From Patiriisocius_A hiemis (GTDB lineage Bacteria; Bacteroidota; Bacteroidia; Flavobacteriales; Flavobacteriaceae): DNA of 64,000 bases. The notes below the pieces were generated by a model, which worked only from the letters and a program-made list of their open reading frames with translations, ran no database searches and was not told where the DNA came from. Shown piece after piece: positions 49,486-59,424 of the stretch. Each line of letters begins with the position of its first letter. Within the stretch, counting starts at the first letter, position 1. The position numbers and the translations under genes were made by a program. The stretch covers positions 62,001-126,000 of the forward strand of contig NZ_JAVRHZ010000001.1 of assembly GCF_031846325.1 (NCBI RefSeq), read 5' to 3'.

Positions 49486-50787
49486 TTACTCTTTTATTGG
49501 CTCTCCATATTTACCCATATAACGTCTCCAGAGTTCGGTTTGGTGCGTTTCTAGTGAGATGTTTCTCCCGTCTATAAACGCATGGATTAATTGGTTACCT
49601 CGCATGTCTAGTGCATCTCCTTTGCTTACAAAAAGGGTTGCGCTTTTGCCTATGGCTAGGGTTCCATAATCTGCATCTATGCCTAAAATCTTGGCAGTAT
49701 TTCCTGTTATTAATTGTAACGCTTTTTCTTTATCAAGTCCTTGCCCAACCACTTGTCCAGCATAAAAGGGTAAATTTCTAGTCTGAAAGTTAGAAGCATC
49801 TGCATTTTGTAATCCTACTAATAAACCGCCATCTACCAATAGCTTAGGTAATTTGTAATTAAAATCATAGTCTTCATCATCTTGAGATGGAGTACTGTGG
49901 GTGTGTTTTACTAATACAGGAACATTGTGTTGTTTTAAAAACGGGATTATTTTATTGGCTTGATATCCACCTACAATAACAACAGCTTGTACGCCACTTT
50001 CTTTAACAGTAGTAACAGCATCTATCATTTCTTTTTCACCATCGGCATAGATGTATAGTTTTTTACTACCATTAAAAAGCCCTTGCATTGCTTTAAAGCC
50101 TTCATTAGTAGTTGTGTTATTTGTAGTTGTATATGCTTTGCTATTTACTATATAGTTTTTAATGCTTTCTACCTGTTCGTTATAATTTTTGTTTGGTTGC
50201 CATGCGCGAGGCTCTCCTAACCACCACCTACCTCTACGGTAGCTGTTGGGCCAATTTAAATGAATGCCATCGTCAACTTTTACAGCGGCGTCTTCCCAAT
50301 TCCAAGCATCAAATTGTACAATGCTGGAGCTACCAGAAATTCGACCTCCTTGAGGAGTAATTTGCCCTAATAATACTCCGTTAGGGCGCATAGACTCTAC
50401 AACTTTACTTTCGGCATTATACGCAATTAAGCTACGTACACTTGGAATAAAATCTCCTAGCTCGTCTTGGTCATTAGTGGCACGAACCGAATTAATTTCT
50501 ATAAGACCTAATGATTTTGCAGGTGCTATTATTCCCGGATATATATGTTTGCCAGATACATTAATTACTTTTCCTTTTGTAGCAGTTTGTGCGCCACCTA
50601 TAGCTGTGATTTTTCCATCCTCAAAAACCAATGTGCAGTTTTCAATTACAGTTCCATCTCCTATGTGTGCTGTGGCTCCTTGTAGAGTGATTGCTTCAGT
50701 TTGTTTAGAAGCAGGGGTTTGCTGTGCAAGTAATTGTAAACTTATAAACAAGCAAAGCAGTAGTGGTATATTTTTATATAATTTCAT
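49486..50787 (-). CDS. Secreted amidohydrolase-like protein lacking HxH
   Basis: Protein of 433 aa with a signal peptide (residues ~1-21, ending QLLAQ). It has the amidohydrolase composite fold: a beta-sandwich half ITLQGATAHIGDGTVIENCTLVFEDGKITAIGG, the GKHIYPGIIAP transition, and C-terminal ALQLITGNTAKILGIDADYGTLAIGKSATLFV. At the place of the metal-binding HxH the sequence is PGIIAPAKSLGL, so the metal site is lost. It is probably non-catalytic or altered in mechanism. Encoded five bases after the larger paralogue and likely its partner. Confidence 0.88.
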   Translation of the reverse strand: MKLYKNIPLLLCLFISLQLLAQQTPASKQTEAITLQGATAHIGDGTVIENCTLVFEDGKITAIGGAQTATKGKVINVSGKHIYPGIIAPAKSLGLIEINSVRATNDQDELGDFIPSVRSLIAYNAESKVVESMRPNGVLLGQITPQGGRISGSSSIVQFDAWNWEDAAVKVDDGIHLNWPNSYRRGRWWLGEPRAWQPNKNYNEQVESIKNYIVNSKAYTTTNNTTTNEGFKAMQGLFNGSKKLYIYADGEKEMIDAVTTVKESGVQAVVIVGGYQANKIIPFLKQHNVPVLVKHTHSTPSQDDEDYDFNYKLPKLLVDGGLLVGLQNADASNFQTRNLPFYAGQVVGQGLDKEKALQLITGNTAKILGIDADYGTLAIGKSATLFVSKGDALDMRGNQLIHAFIDGRNISLETHQTELWRRYMGKYGEPIKE

Positions 50788-50792
50788 AACAA

Positions 50793-53744
50793 TTAGTGTA
50801 TAGTTTCACATTCAAAATGAATATCTGAATTTCTTTTTGGCGCACGGGTTTTACCGCCACCATTTTTTTCTGAAAGCATTAGACTTGTAAGCTCATTTCG
50901 TTCTTTTTTGATAGCAGCTCTTTGCTGTTTGTCTTTTTCTAAATCAAAATAAAAAGCACCTTCAATCATAGTCTTTTCTGCTTTTGCATAAATAGACATG
51001 GGATGGTTATTCCACAGTACTAAATCTGCATCTTTTCCTTTCTTGATACTTCCTACGCGGTCGTCTATATGTAGTAATTTTGCAGGATTAATAGTTACTG
51101 TTTTCCAGGCTTCTTCTTCGCTCATTCCGCCATATTTTATTGTTTTTCCAGCTTCTTGATTTAAACGCCTAGACATTTCTCTATCATCACTATTAATCGC
51201 AACAGTTACACCTTGACTAGCCATAATAGCTGCGTTATATGGGATGGCATCGTTTACTTCATATTTGTATGCCCACCAATCACTAAAGGTAGAACCACCA
51301 ACACCGTGTTTTGCCATTTTATCGGCTACTTTATAACCTTCTAAAATATGGGTAAAGGTGTTTACTTTAAAGTTAAAACGCTCTGCAACCTTCATCAACA
51401 TATTAATCTCACTTTGTACATAAGAGTGACAACTTATAAATCTGTCACCGTTTAGTATTTCAACCAAAACTTCCATTTCTTCATCCCATCGGTAGTTGCC
51501 TGTTTTCTTTTGAGCTTCATACTCTTTGGCTCTATTAAAATAGTTTACATACAATTGCTCCACACCCATACGTGTTTGCGGAAAACGATTAAAACTCTGC
51601 CAGTTTGATTGTTTTACATTTTCACCTAGAGCAAACTTTATAAATTTAGGACTGTTGTCATAAATTAGTCCATCTGCATCTTCACTCCATTTAAGTTTTA
51701 TTATTGCCGAACGTCCTCCAATTGGATTGGCAGAACCATGTAAAATTTGAATACTTGTAACACCTCCAGCAAGATTCCTGTAAATATTAATGTCTTCTGG
51801 ATCTACTACATCCTCGATGGTTACTTCTGCCGAAGAGTTATGCCCAGCTTCGTTTATAGAGAGCGCTGCAATGTGCGAATGCTCGTCTATCACACCAGCT
51901 GTTAAGTGCTTTCCTGTAGCGTCTATAACCGTTGCTCCTCCTGCAGAAAGGTTACTTCCTATTCTTTCAATTTTACCATTTTTAACGAGTACATCGGTAT
52001 TTTCTAGTACTCCTTGGTCTTCACTAGTCCAGACTGTAGCATTTTTAAACAAAATGTTTTGTTGTTTAGGTTTAGTAGCGTATCCGTATCCTACGTTAGG
52101 ATAGGTAACAGGCATTACTTTTGGTGCCTCACTATCTTTTTTCTTTTTTTCTTCTGAAGAAAAATCACCTGTTTTCTTGGCTGTAAAGTTGGATTCTGTT
52201 CCGTTAGGTAATAATAACTTTCCTGAAATTACATCACTATCTGAAACTACGCGTCCAGTTGCTCTTAAGTTTTCAGTTTTATCTTCATCCGAAAATGAAA
52301 TGATTACCCAATCCTCTTTATAATTTATTTTTGAAGGATATTTAATAGAATCTATTTTTATCTCAATTTTTGGGCTTCCTACCTTACCTGAAAGTTGCAT
52401 CTCATAGTTTTTTCCTCCAGCTTGTAAGGTGTATTCCCCACGGATATCTTTTATATCCATTGAGTTAACTATATTTTTTTGTCCTTGTACCCAATTTTCA
52501 TAAATCGTAGTGCCCTCTTCAAAGAGCTCATTAGAAGTGATTAAAAAATTGGCGTAACGTCCTTTTTGCAGAGTGCCTATTTCATTACTTTTTCCAAGCA
52601 ATTGTGCTGGGATAGTTGTTAAAGCTGCAAGTGCTTTAGTTTTATCAAAACCATACTCAAAAGCCTTCTCTAATTTTTTCGAAAACTCTTCTGGCTTTTT
52701 TAAACTATGTGTGGTAAGTGCAAACGTAATCCCATTATCTGAAAGCATTTTAGGATTCATAGGAGCTTGGTTCCATTCTCTCATATCTTCAATGGAGAGA
52801 TAACCGGCCATATACGGGTCGCTTACTTCAAAAGCAGCCGGAAAATTAATAGGTATAATATAACTTGCGTTTGTTTTCTTTATGCTCTCAATCGCTTCAT
52901 ACTCATCTCCACCACCAACAATTACGTAGTTAACGCCGTACTTATCTCCAATTTTATCTGCTCTTACATTATTTCCTTTATTTCCTGCTTCAAAAAAGGA
53001 AACTAAGTTTTTTGAGTCATTAAAGGCTTCGATTGAGCGGTCTTTTGTGGTAGCATTACCTTTTGCATACCAATCTGCATCCGAATAAAACTGACGAAGT
53101 AATGCGGTAGCTCCCATTAACGAAGTAGGGTAGGACTGCCTACTTGCTACACTTTTTGAAAAAGAAAAAAACTGTCCAGAGGCGTCTTCTATAATTCTAT
53201 TTGCATCACCTTCATCATCATTAAGCGCAACAAGAACACCAGTCCCTCTAGCAATACCATCCATAATATGGCTGTTTACTACGCCAAAACCAAGGGTACG
53301 CATTTTGGCAGCAAGTTTACTATCATACTTAAATTTTGAAATTGCATTATTTTCTGGCATGATGTGATCGTTCCAGTAAAACCCCTCTCTAGAGGCTTCA
53401 TATTGTGGGGATCTACCTTGTCCACTTGCACGTTTTGGTTTGTTAACACCAAAGCTGGTGTAGGCATCTATAAAAGAAGGGTAAATATGTTTCCCCTCAA
53501 GGTTAATAGTTACCGTGTTCTGCGGAATAGTAACCGATTTTCCAACACTCACCACTTTCCCATTTTGAATGAGAAGTGTCCCATTGTTGATAGTTTCGGT
53601 AGGAGTGACGTGGATAGTTGCGTTTGTAAATGCGGTGTAGTTGGTGTTTTTTTCTTTTATCCCATCATTTTTAGGGAAGTAGTCTTGCCCAAAAGCTAAG
53701 AGTCCACAAAAGAAAAACACTAATAGTAGTGTATTTTTTTTCAT
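50793..53744 (-). CDS. Secreted tandem amidohydrolase protein
   Basis: Protein of 983 aa with a signal peptide (residues 1-19, ending LLAFG). Two amidohydrolase units lie in tandem. The first (residues ~35-450) has YPSFIDAYTSFGV where HxH should be and is degenerate. A beta-rich linker (~450-590, including LRATGRVVSDSDVISGKLLL) follows. The second (~605-960) carries TAGVIDEHSHIAALSI with an intact HxH, CHSYVQSEI, the THILEGYKVADKM His and AINSDDREMSRRLN with the catalytic Asp. It ends in TINPAKLLHIDDRVGSIKKGKDADLVLW. Substrate unknown; such pairs are often annotated as imidazolonepropionase-like. Confidence 0.9.
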   Translation of the reverse strand: MKKNTLLLVFFFCGLLAFGQDYFPKNDGIKEKNTNYTAFTNATIHVTPTETINNGTLLIQNGKVVSVGKSVTIPQNTVTINLEGKHIYPSFIDAYTSFGVNKPKRASGQGRSPQYEASREGFYWNDHIMPENNAISKFKYDSKLAAKMRTLGFGVVNSHIMDGIARGTGVLVALNDDEGDANRIIEDASGQFFSFSKSVASRQSYPTSLMGATALLRQFYSDADWYAKGNATTKDRSIEAFNDSKNLVSFFEAGNKGNNVRADKIGDKYGVNYVIVGGGDEYEAIESIKKTNASYIIPINFPAAFEVSDPYMAGYLSIEDMREWNQAPMNPKMLSDNGITFALTTHSLKKPEEFSKKLEKAFEYGFDKTKALAALTTIPAQLLGKSNEIGTLQKGRYANFLITSNELFEEGTTIYENWVQGQKNIVNSMDIKDIRGEYTLQAGGKNYEMQLSGKVGSPKIEIKIDSIKYPSKINYKEDWVIISFSDEDKTENLRATGRVVSDSDVISGKLLLPNGTESNFTAKKTGDFSSEEKKKKDSEAPKVMPVTYPNVGYGYATKPKQQNILFKNATVWTSEDQGVLENTDVLVKNGKIERIGSNLSAGGATVIDATGKHLTAGVIDEHSHIAALSINEAGHNSSAEVTIEDVVDPEDINIYRNLAGGVTSIQILHGSANPIGGRSAIIKLKWSEDADGLIYDNSPKFIKFALGENVKQSNWQSFNRFPQTRMGVEQLYVNYFNRAKEYEAQKKTGNYRWDEEMEVLVEILNGDRFISCHSYVQSEINMLMKVAERFNFKVNTFTHILEGYKVADKMAKHGVGGSTFSDWWAYKYEVNDAIPYNAAIMASQGVTVAINSDDREMSRRLNQEAGKTIKYGGMSEEEAWKTVTINPAKLLHIDDRVGSIKKGKDADLVLWNNHPMSIYAKAEKTMIEGAFYFDLEKDKQQRAAIKKERNELTSLMLSEKNGGGKTRAPKRNSDIHFECETIH

Positions 53745-53908
53745 TTAGATTGATATTTATTTTATGTAGTCTTTAAAGATACATAGCCAAGCTTACTTTA
53801 GAAATAGAAATAGAGTTCTTTTAACAATTATTTAAGAGTGAGTGAGAAGTAAATAGTGAGTAAGAATTCTTACTTAAATCCTTATTTTATTTTCAAATTA
53901 GCTTCTAA

Positions 53909-54976
53909 TTAGAATGGTTTATCCTCAAAATAATTTACTACAAGGGCTACCATATAACTATAACTCATAATTCCTTTAGATTGATTGTTAGCTTTTAAAA
54001 ATTGATCCCAAAAAGCTTTAGAAATATTCTCAAACGGATTAGAATACGACTGCCAGAACTCACGCATTTCACGATAGCTTTCTAAAATTCCAAAGTTTAC
54101 GGTTGGAAGTATTTCATGGTATAAGTCAATATCCCTACGAGCAATCTCATTAATGCAGTATCTTAATGCAAAAATATATCCTGAGTATTGAATATAGGAG
54201 TCCGGGTTATGTAACGTAGCTAGTGTGGCAATAAAATTGGCTTCGTTCTCTGCTGCATAGCCAATTTGGTGCGCTTGCTCATGACAACTTACCACAGGAA
54301 ACTTATAGCTTTTAATAAGCCCATTAACTTGAGCTTCTCCAGAAAAAGGATTGTAATACCCACTATATCCCATATAAGTTAGACCTAAACTCCAAGTACT
54401 TTTTTTAATACTTTTAGGAGAGTAAGCTAATTCTGGAAATTCTTTTTCTAAGTTTTTATATCCCTCAATAGACTTTTCAAAAACTTCTTGTTGCGTGTAG
54501 GGTAAGTCTATTTTTACACTATCTGCGTAGCCCAATTGTCTATGCATTTCATTTGCTTTTGCAATAAGTCTGTGAGTTGTTCCAACCAACTGTTCTGTAG
54601 TGTAATCCCTCTCAAGCTCTAATGTTTTATGTAATGGTTCTCTGTAGTAGTTGAGCCCCCATAGCATAGTAAACATAAAATAAACTACAGAAACATTTGC
54701 TGCCATTGAAACTAATACCCAAAGTGGCTCGGTTTTAAACCTCGAAAAATTTTTTATAAACCATCTAATAACCATTATCCCAATTAGCAAATAAAAAATA
54801 TCTCCTACTGAAAAGGGTATCCACCCAAATAGTATCCTAGAAATTTTTGAAATTATGGGGAACAGCCCTTGACTATATAAATTTTCTACTACCGAAGGGA
54901 AAAACTGTAAAACCTTTAAAAATATAAATTGTATGGGTAGCAAAATAGCTACGATGAGCTGGGTTTTTTTATTCAT
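53909..54976 (-). CDS. DUF3810 membrane metallopeptidase-like protein
   Basis: Protein of 355 aa with three hydrophobic segments in the first 120 residues (around 8-26, 48-67 and 84-105). A soluble domain follows with SLGLTYMGYSGYYNPFSGEAQVN and the zinc-site motif SCHEQAHQIGYAAENEANFIA, an HExxH plus downstream Glu as in gluzincins. The ATG at 54976 is preferred to 54997. DUF3810 proteins are found throughout Bacteroidetes and are thought to be peptidases; activity unproven. It is divergent from pepD with ~80 bases between. Confidence 0.88.
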   Translation of the reverse strand: MNKKTQLIVAILLPIQFIFLKVLQFFPSVVENLYSQGLFPIISKISRILFGWIPFSVGDIFYLLIGIMVIRWFIKNFSRFKTEPLWVLVSMAANVSVVYFMFTMLWGLNYYREPLHKTLELERDYTTEQLVGTTHRLIAKANEMHRQLGYADSVKIDLPYTQQEVFEKSIEGYKNLEKEFPELAYSPKSIKKSTWSLGLTYMGYSGYYNPFSGEAQVNGLIKSYKFPVVSCHEQAHQIGYAAENEANFIATLATLHNPDSYIQYSGYIFALRYCINEIARRDIDLYHEILPTVNFGILESYREMREFWQSYSNPFENISKAFWDQFLKANNQSKGIMSYSYMVALVVNYFEDKPF

Positions 54977-55056
54977 GTTTTGAAGAATAGAGTACACTAA
55001 TCTTTTATAAAAATAGTAAAACCTTGTAACTTTACATTTTAATAAAATATCTATTT

Positions 55057-56514
55057 ATGAACGAAGCAGTTAGAAGTCTAGAACCTAAAGAAGTATGGAA
55101 TAAATTTGCAGATTTAAATGCAGTACCACGACCTTCTAAAAAAGAAGAACGTGTAATTGCGTTTATGAAAGACTTTGGTAAAAACCTTAACCTTGAAACA
55201 ATTGAAGATGCTGTTGGGAACGTAATTATAAGAAAACCTGCTACCCCAGGAATGGAAGATAGAAAACCTATTGTAATGCAATCGCATTTGGATATGGTAC
55301 ATCAAAAAAATAACGATACTGTTTTTGATTTTGAAACGCAAGGAATCGATATGTATGTAGATGGTGACTGGGTGCGAGCAAAAGGAACAACTCTTGGTGC
55401 CGATAATGGCCTTGGTGTGGCTACAATTATGGCTATTTTAGAAAGTAAGACAATTGCGCATCCCTACCTAGAGGCCTTATTTACAATTGATGAAGAGACT
55501 GGAATGACAGGCGCTATGGGACTGAAAGGTGGGCTGCTTAAAGGTGATATTCTTTTAAATCTTGATACCGAAGAAGATGATGAAATAGGAGTTGGTTGTG
55601 CAGGTGGTGTAGATGTTACTGCAAAAAAGAATTACAGAGAGATGGATATTCCTGATGACGCAGAGCTTTTGACAATTACTGTAAAGGGATTGCAAGGAGG
55701 GCATAGCGGAATGGATATTATTAAAGGTTTAGGAAATGCCAATAAGATAATGAATAGGTTGTTGCATACAGCACACTCACTTATTCATATAGTAAGTATC
55801 CAAGGTGGGAGTTTGCGTAATGCTATCCCAAGAGAAAGTGTTGCTACTGTAGCAATACCTACTATAAATATGGAAGCTTTTACTTCAGAATTCCAAAAGG
55901 TAAAGCAAGAAATTATTACAGAGTTTACCTTACTTGAACCAGAACTAAATATTAGCGTAGCAAAAAGTACAGAGCAAGCTACAAAAGCAATGACTCAAAA
56001 GGAACAATCTATACTTATTAATACTTTGTATGGAATACACAATGGAGTGTATAGAATGAGTCCAGCCATTAAAGATTTGGTAGAAACTTCAAATAACATT
56101 GCAAAAGTAACAGTTAAAGATGCTTCTATAAAGATAGAGTGCTTAACCCGTTCATCTGTAGAGTCTTCCAAAGAAAATCTTGCAAATACATTACAAGCTG
56201 TATTTGAATTAGGAGGATTTGAAGTAACTTTCTCAGGAGCGTACCCTGGTTGGGCACCTAATATGGATAGCCCCATATTAAAAGTTCTTGATAGTCTATA
56301 TGAAAAATTGAATGGAGAAAAAGCACATGTAGCTGCCTGCCATGCAGGATTAGAATGTGGAATTTTAGGACAAAATTATCCAGAGATGGATATGATTTCG
56401 TTTGGACCTACCATAAAAGGAGCGCATTCTCCAGATGAGCGAGCTAGTATTTCTTCAACAAAAAAATATTGGGAGTTTGTAATCGAGATTTTAAAGAACA
56501 TCCCTAAGAAGTAA
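55057..56514 (+). CDS. pepD: Aminoacyl-histidine dipeptidase (PepD-type, M20)
   Basis: Metallopeptidase of 485 aa that cleaves dipeptides such as beta-Ala-His and other unspecific dipeptides. Metal-binding features are QSHLDMVHQK (His, Asp), LGADNGLGVATIMAILE (bridging Asp), DEETGMTGA (catalytic Glu) and LNLDTEEDDEIGVGCAGG. The dimerisation domain has GGHSGMDIIKGLGNANKIMNRLL. C-terminal FGPTIKGAHSPDERAS supplies the last His. Length equals E. coli PepD. Monocistronic: it converges with rlmH with one base between. Confidence 0.95.
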   Translation: MNEAVRSLEPKEVWNKFADLNAVPRPSKKEERVIAFMKDFGKNLNLETIEDAVGNVIIRKPATPGMEDRKPIVMQSHLDMVHQKNNDTVFDFETQGIDMYVDGDWVRAKGTTLGADNGLGVATIMAILESKTIAHPYLEALFTIDEETGMTGAMGLKGGLLKGDILLNLDTEEDDEIGVGCAGGVDVTAKKNYREMDIPDDAELLTITVKGLQGGHSGMDIIKGLGNANKIMNRLLHTAHSLIHIVSIQGGSLRNAIPRESVATVAIPTINMEAFTSEFQKVKQEIITEFTLLEPELNISVAKSTEQATKAMTQKEQSILINTLYGIHNGVYRMSPAIKDLVETSNNIAKVTVKDASIKIECLTRSSVESSKENLANTLQAVFELGGFEVTFSGAYPGWAPNMDSPILKVLDSLYEKLNGEKAHVAACHAGLECGILGQNYPEMDMISFGPTIKGAHSPDERASISSTKKYWEFVIEILKNIPKK

Positions 56515-56515
56515 C

Positions 56516-56989
56516 CTAGCGATGGTGGTAGGGTTCGTTTTTTAGTATTGTAAAACCTCTATATAATTGCTCCACAAAAAAGGGGCGTACCATCTGGTGA
56601 GAAAAAGTCATAGCAGATAGTGCAATTTTTCCATTTGCACGTTTATAGATGGCATCATCAAACCCATATGGCCCTCCAATAATAAAAACTAAGTTCTTTA
56701 ATCCGCTATTCATTTTTTTTTGTAGAAAGTTACTGAAACCTTCAGAGGTATAATTTTTTCCTTTTTCATCGAGAAGTATTACAACATCACTTTTCAAAAT
56801 TTTTGAAAGTAACGCATCACCCTCTGCCTTTTTTTGTTGGGCTTCAGACAGATTTTTAACTTTTTTGATATCTGGTATAATCTCAAAAGAAAAGGAAGTA
56901 TAGTGTTGTAGCCTATCTACATACTTTTGAGTAAGTATTGTAAGGGTGGTGTCATCTGTTTTACCAATAGCGTAGAGGGTGATTTTCAT
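56516..56989 (-). CDS. rlmH: 23S rRNA pseudouridine-1915 N3-methyltransferase RlmH
   Basis: SPOUT-fold methyltransferase of 157 aa acting on 23S rRNA pseudouridine 1915 with S-adenosylmethionine. Signature segments are VILLDEKGKNYTSEGFSNFLQ, FIIGGPYGFDDAIYKRANGKIALSAMTFSHQMVRPFFVEQLYRGF and the terminal NEPYHHR. These form the trefoil-knot AdoMet site and the RNA-contacting C-terminus. Full length. Confidence 0.96.
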   Translation of the reverse strand: MKITLYAIGKTDDTTLTILTQKYVDRLQHYTSFSFEIIPDIKKVKNLSEAQQKKAEGDALLSKILKSDVVILLDEKGKNYTSEGFSNFLQKKMNSGLKNLVFIIGGPYGFDDAIYKRANGKIALSAMTFSHQMVRPFFVEQLYRGFTILKNEPYHHR

Positions 56990-57076
56990 AATTCAAAGAT
57001 AGTAGAAGTTTAAAATACATAGCCTGCATTCTTATTACTGCACTAGTTTTTATAACTTAGCTTAAAAATAGCTTTT

Positions 57077-57934
57077 ATGATTTCAGAAAAGAAATTTCAA
57101 AAAGAAATAGACCTAATTATTGCAAATGCCATTAGAGAAGATATTGGCGATGGAGACCACAGCTCGTTAGCTTGTATTCCAGAAGACGCCGTTGGTAAAG
57201 CAAAATTACTAGTAAAAGATGATGGGATTATTGCAGGAATAGATTTTGCAAAACAAGTGTTTGATTATGTAGATACAGGTCTAGAAATTGATGTAAAACT
57301 AGAAGATGGGACACCAGTTAAGTATGGCGATATAGCTTTTTATGTATCTGGGAGTTCACAGTCCATTTTAAAAGCTGAGCGTTTGGTGCTTAATGCAATG
57401 CAACGTATGAGTGCTATTGCTACTAAAACCAACACGTTTGTAAAAGAACTTGAAGGAACTAAAACAAAAATTTTAGACACTCGGAAAACTACTCCTGGAA
57501 TTCGTGCACTAGAGAAATGGGCAGTTAAAATAGGCGGAGGTGAAAACCATAGATTTGCTTTATATGATATGATTATGCTTAAAGATAACCACATTGATTT
57601 TTGTGGTGGTATCACTAAAGCTATACAACAAACACAGAAATATCTTAAGGAACAAAGCCTTGGACTTAAAATAATTGTGGAAGCTAGAAATCTTAATGAA
57701 ATTAAAGAGATATTAGAAAATGATGGAGTGTATAGAATTCTAATAGATAACTTTAATTATGAGGATACCAAAAAAGCAGTCGCTCTTATTGGTAATAAAT
57801 GTCTTACTGAGTCTAGCGGAGGTATTACATTAGATACCGCAGCAAAGTATGCTGCATGTGGTGTAGATTACATAAGTAGTGGTGCCTTAACACATTCGGT
57901 TTATAATATGGACTTGAGTCTCAAAGCTGTTTAA
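57077..57934 (+). CDS. nadC: Nicotinate-nucleotide diphosphorylase (carboxylating)
   Basis: Quinolinate phosphoribosyltransferase of 285 aa in de novo NAD synthesis: quinolinate plus PRPP gives nicotinate mononucleotide, CO2 and PPi. Motifs are AIREDIGDGDHSS at the N-terminus, NAMQRMSAIATKT, the DTRKTTPGIRALEKWAVKIGGGENHRFALYDMIMLKDNHI block with the substrate-binding Arg and Lys, and C-terminal LTESSGGITLDTAAKYAACGVDYISSGALTH. Length is typical. The stop overlaps the start of the YihY-like gene by one base (TAATG). Confidence 0.96.
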   Translation: MISEKKFQKEIDLIIANAIREDIGDGDHSSLACIPEDAVGKAKLLVKDDGIIAGIDFAKQVFDYVDTGLEIDVKLEDGTPVKYGDIAFYVSGSSQSILKAERLVLNAMQRMSAIATKTNTFVKELEGTKTKILDTRKTTPGIRALEKWAVKIGGGENHRFALYDMIMLKDNHIDFCGGITKAIQQTQKYLKEQSLGLKIIVEARNLNEIKEILENDGVYRILIDNFNYEDTKKAVALIGNKCLTESSGGITLDTAAKYAACGVDYISSGALTHSVYNMDLSLKAV

Positions 57935-58902
57935 TGTCTAAAAGTGATACAACAGGAAAAATTTCATTACTTATAAAACGAATAATTCGTTTTGGAACTT
58001 CTGTTTTTAATTTTTTTGCGGGAATTTGTAAAAAAATAATCATTCCGGGTACTAATGGGTTGTCACTTTACGACCTATTGGAGATATATGGTACAGGAAT
58101 TTTAAAGGGTACTTTTTCTTCTAGAGCAAGTTCTATTGCCTATAGTTTTTTTATGGCGCTTTTTCCTTTTCTACTCTTTATACTTTATTTAATACCGTAC
58201 GTAGAATATTTTGTTGAAGGGTTTTCAACTCGTTTTATTGTTTTTATTGAAGGATTATTACCTGCGCAAACATCAGAATATTTCTACCCTATTATTGCAG
58301 ATATTGCTGTAAATCAGCGTGGAGGAGGACTTCTTTCTTTTGTATTTATTTTTGCATTGTTTCTAGCTGCAAATGGTGTTAATGCAATCTTTAGTGCTTT
58401 TGAATACTCTTTTCACGTTACTATTAATCGTAATTTTTTTAGACAGTATTTAGTTGCTATCATAGTCTCAATCTTTTTGGCATTGTTGTTGCTTACTACG
58501 GTTGGATTGATATTGTATGGAGAATACATTATTATCACATTGAAGGGTAGATCTTATATTGAAAATGATTTATTTTGGATTTCTGTGCTTCAATTTGCGG
58601 TCTTTATCATCATGATTTATATTATAATTGCAACCTTGTATTACTATGGAACAAAAGAGGGTAAAGAGTCTCGATTTTTTTCAGTTGGGGCTTTACTAAC
58701 CACACTATTGTTTATACTAACCACATACTTATTTGGAATTTATATTGATAATTTTTCAAATTATAATGAGTTATATGGTTCTATTGGGGCACTTTTAATC
58801 ATGATGTTATATATTTGGATAAATTCAAATTTATTGTTGTTAGGATTTGAGCTCAATGTTTCCTTACAACGATTAAAGTTGAGAAACAATAATAAACACT
58901 AA
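57934..58902 (+). CDS. YihY/BrkB-family inner-membrane protein
   Basis: Membrane protein of 322 aa with six hydrophobic helices in residues ~65-310. The YihY family segments ASSIAYSFFMALFPFLLFILY, FALFLAANGVNAIFSAFEYSFH and the late NYNELYGSIGALLIMMLYIWINSNLLLLGFELN are all present. E. coli YihY was once called RNase BN, which has since been disproved; transport or cell-envelope roles are suggested for the family. Coupled to nadC by a one-base overlap and followed after 16 bases by a DUF2147 gene. Confidence 0.9.
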   Translation: MSKSDTTGKISLLIKRIIRFGTSVFNFFAGICKKIIIPGTNGLSLYDLLEIYGTGILKGTFSSRASSIAYSFFMALFPFLLFILYLIPYVEYFVEGFSTRFIVFIEGLLPAQTSEYFYPIIADIAVNQRGGGLLSFVFIFALFLAANGVNAIFSAFEYSFHVTINRNFFRQYLVAIIVSIFLALLLLTTVGLILYGEYIIITLKGRSYIENDLFWISVLQFAVFIIMIYIIIATLYYYGTKEGKESRFFSVGALLTTLLFILTTYLFGIYIDNFSNYNELYGSIGALLIMMLYIWINSNLLLLGFELNVSLQRLKLRNNNKH

Positions 58903-58918
58903 TTTAATTTTTAAAAAG

Positions 58919-59347
58919 ATGAGAAAAGTAATTTTTACACTTGCATTGATTTTTACAGCGTCACTTACTGTATCTGCTCAGGACGTTATGGGAAAATGGA
59001 AAACAATAGATGATGAAACTGGTGAAGCAAAATCAATTGTCGAGATCTATCAAAGAGATGGGAAAGTTTATGGCAAAGTAGTTGAAATTTTAAATAAAGA
59101 TCGACAAGATGCAAAATGTGAAGACTGTGAAGGAGAAGATAAGGATAAGCCTGTTTTAGGTCTTGAAATTATTAAAGGATTAGAAAAAGATGATGATGAG
59201 TATAATGGAGGTAAAATATTAGATCCTCAAAACGGAAAACTATACAAGTGTTACATTACCTTAGAAGAAGATGATAAATTAAAGGTACGTGGTTATATAG
59301 GATTTTCATTAATAGGTAGAACTCAATACTGGTACAGAGTTAAATAA
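58919..59347 (+). CDS. DUF2147 secreted protein
   Basis: Small secreted protein of 142 aa. A signal peptide (residues 1-20, ending TVSAQ) is followed by the DUF2147 domain: DVMGKWKTIDDETGEAKSIVEIYQRDGKVYGKVVEI at the N-terminus, a CEDCEGEDKDKP segment with two Cys, and LKVRGYIGFSLIGRTQYWYRV at the end. Members are beta-barrel proteins of unknown function, frequent in Bacteroidetes. A strong terminator follows 22 bases after the stop. Confidence 0.88.
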   Translation: MRKVIFTLALIFTASLTVSAQDVMGKWKTIDDETGEAKSIVEIYQRDGKVYGKVVEILNKDRQDAKCEDCEGEDKDKPVLGLEIIKGLEKDDDEYNGGKILDPQNGKLYKCYITLEEDDKLKVRGYIGFSLIGRTQYWYRVK

Positions 59348-59369
59348 TATTTGTTTATAACTAAACACT

Positions 59370-59402
59370 AAGACCGTTTCTTTTGAATACGGTCTTTTTT
59401 AT
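59370..59402 (+). terminator. Rho-independent terminator between DUF2147 gene and priA
   Basis: AAGACCGT at 59370-59377 pairs with ACGGTCTT at 59389-59396 (eight pairs) around an 11-base loop, followed by a T-rich run. It lies only ~22 bases before the first conserved codon of priA. Confidence 0.85.
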
Positions 59403-59424
59403 TTTTAAACAAAAAACATAATTT

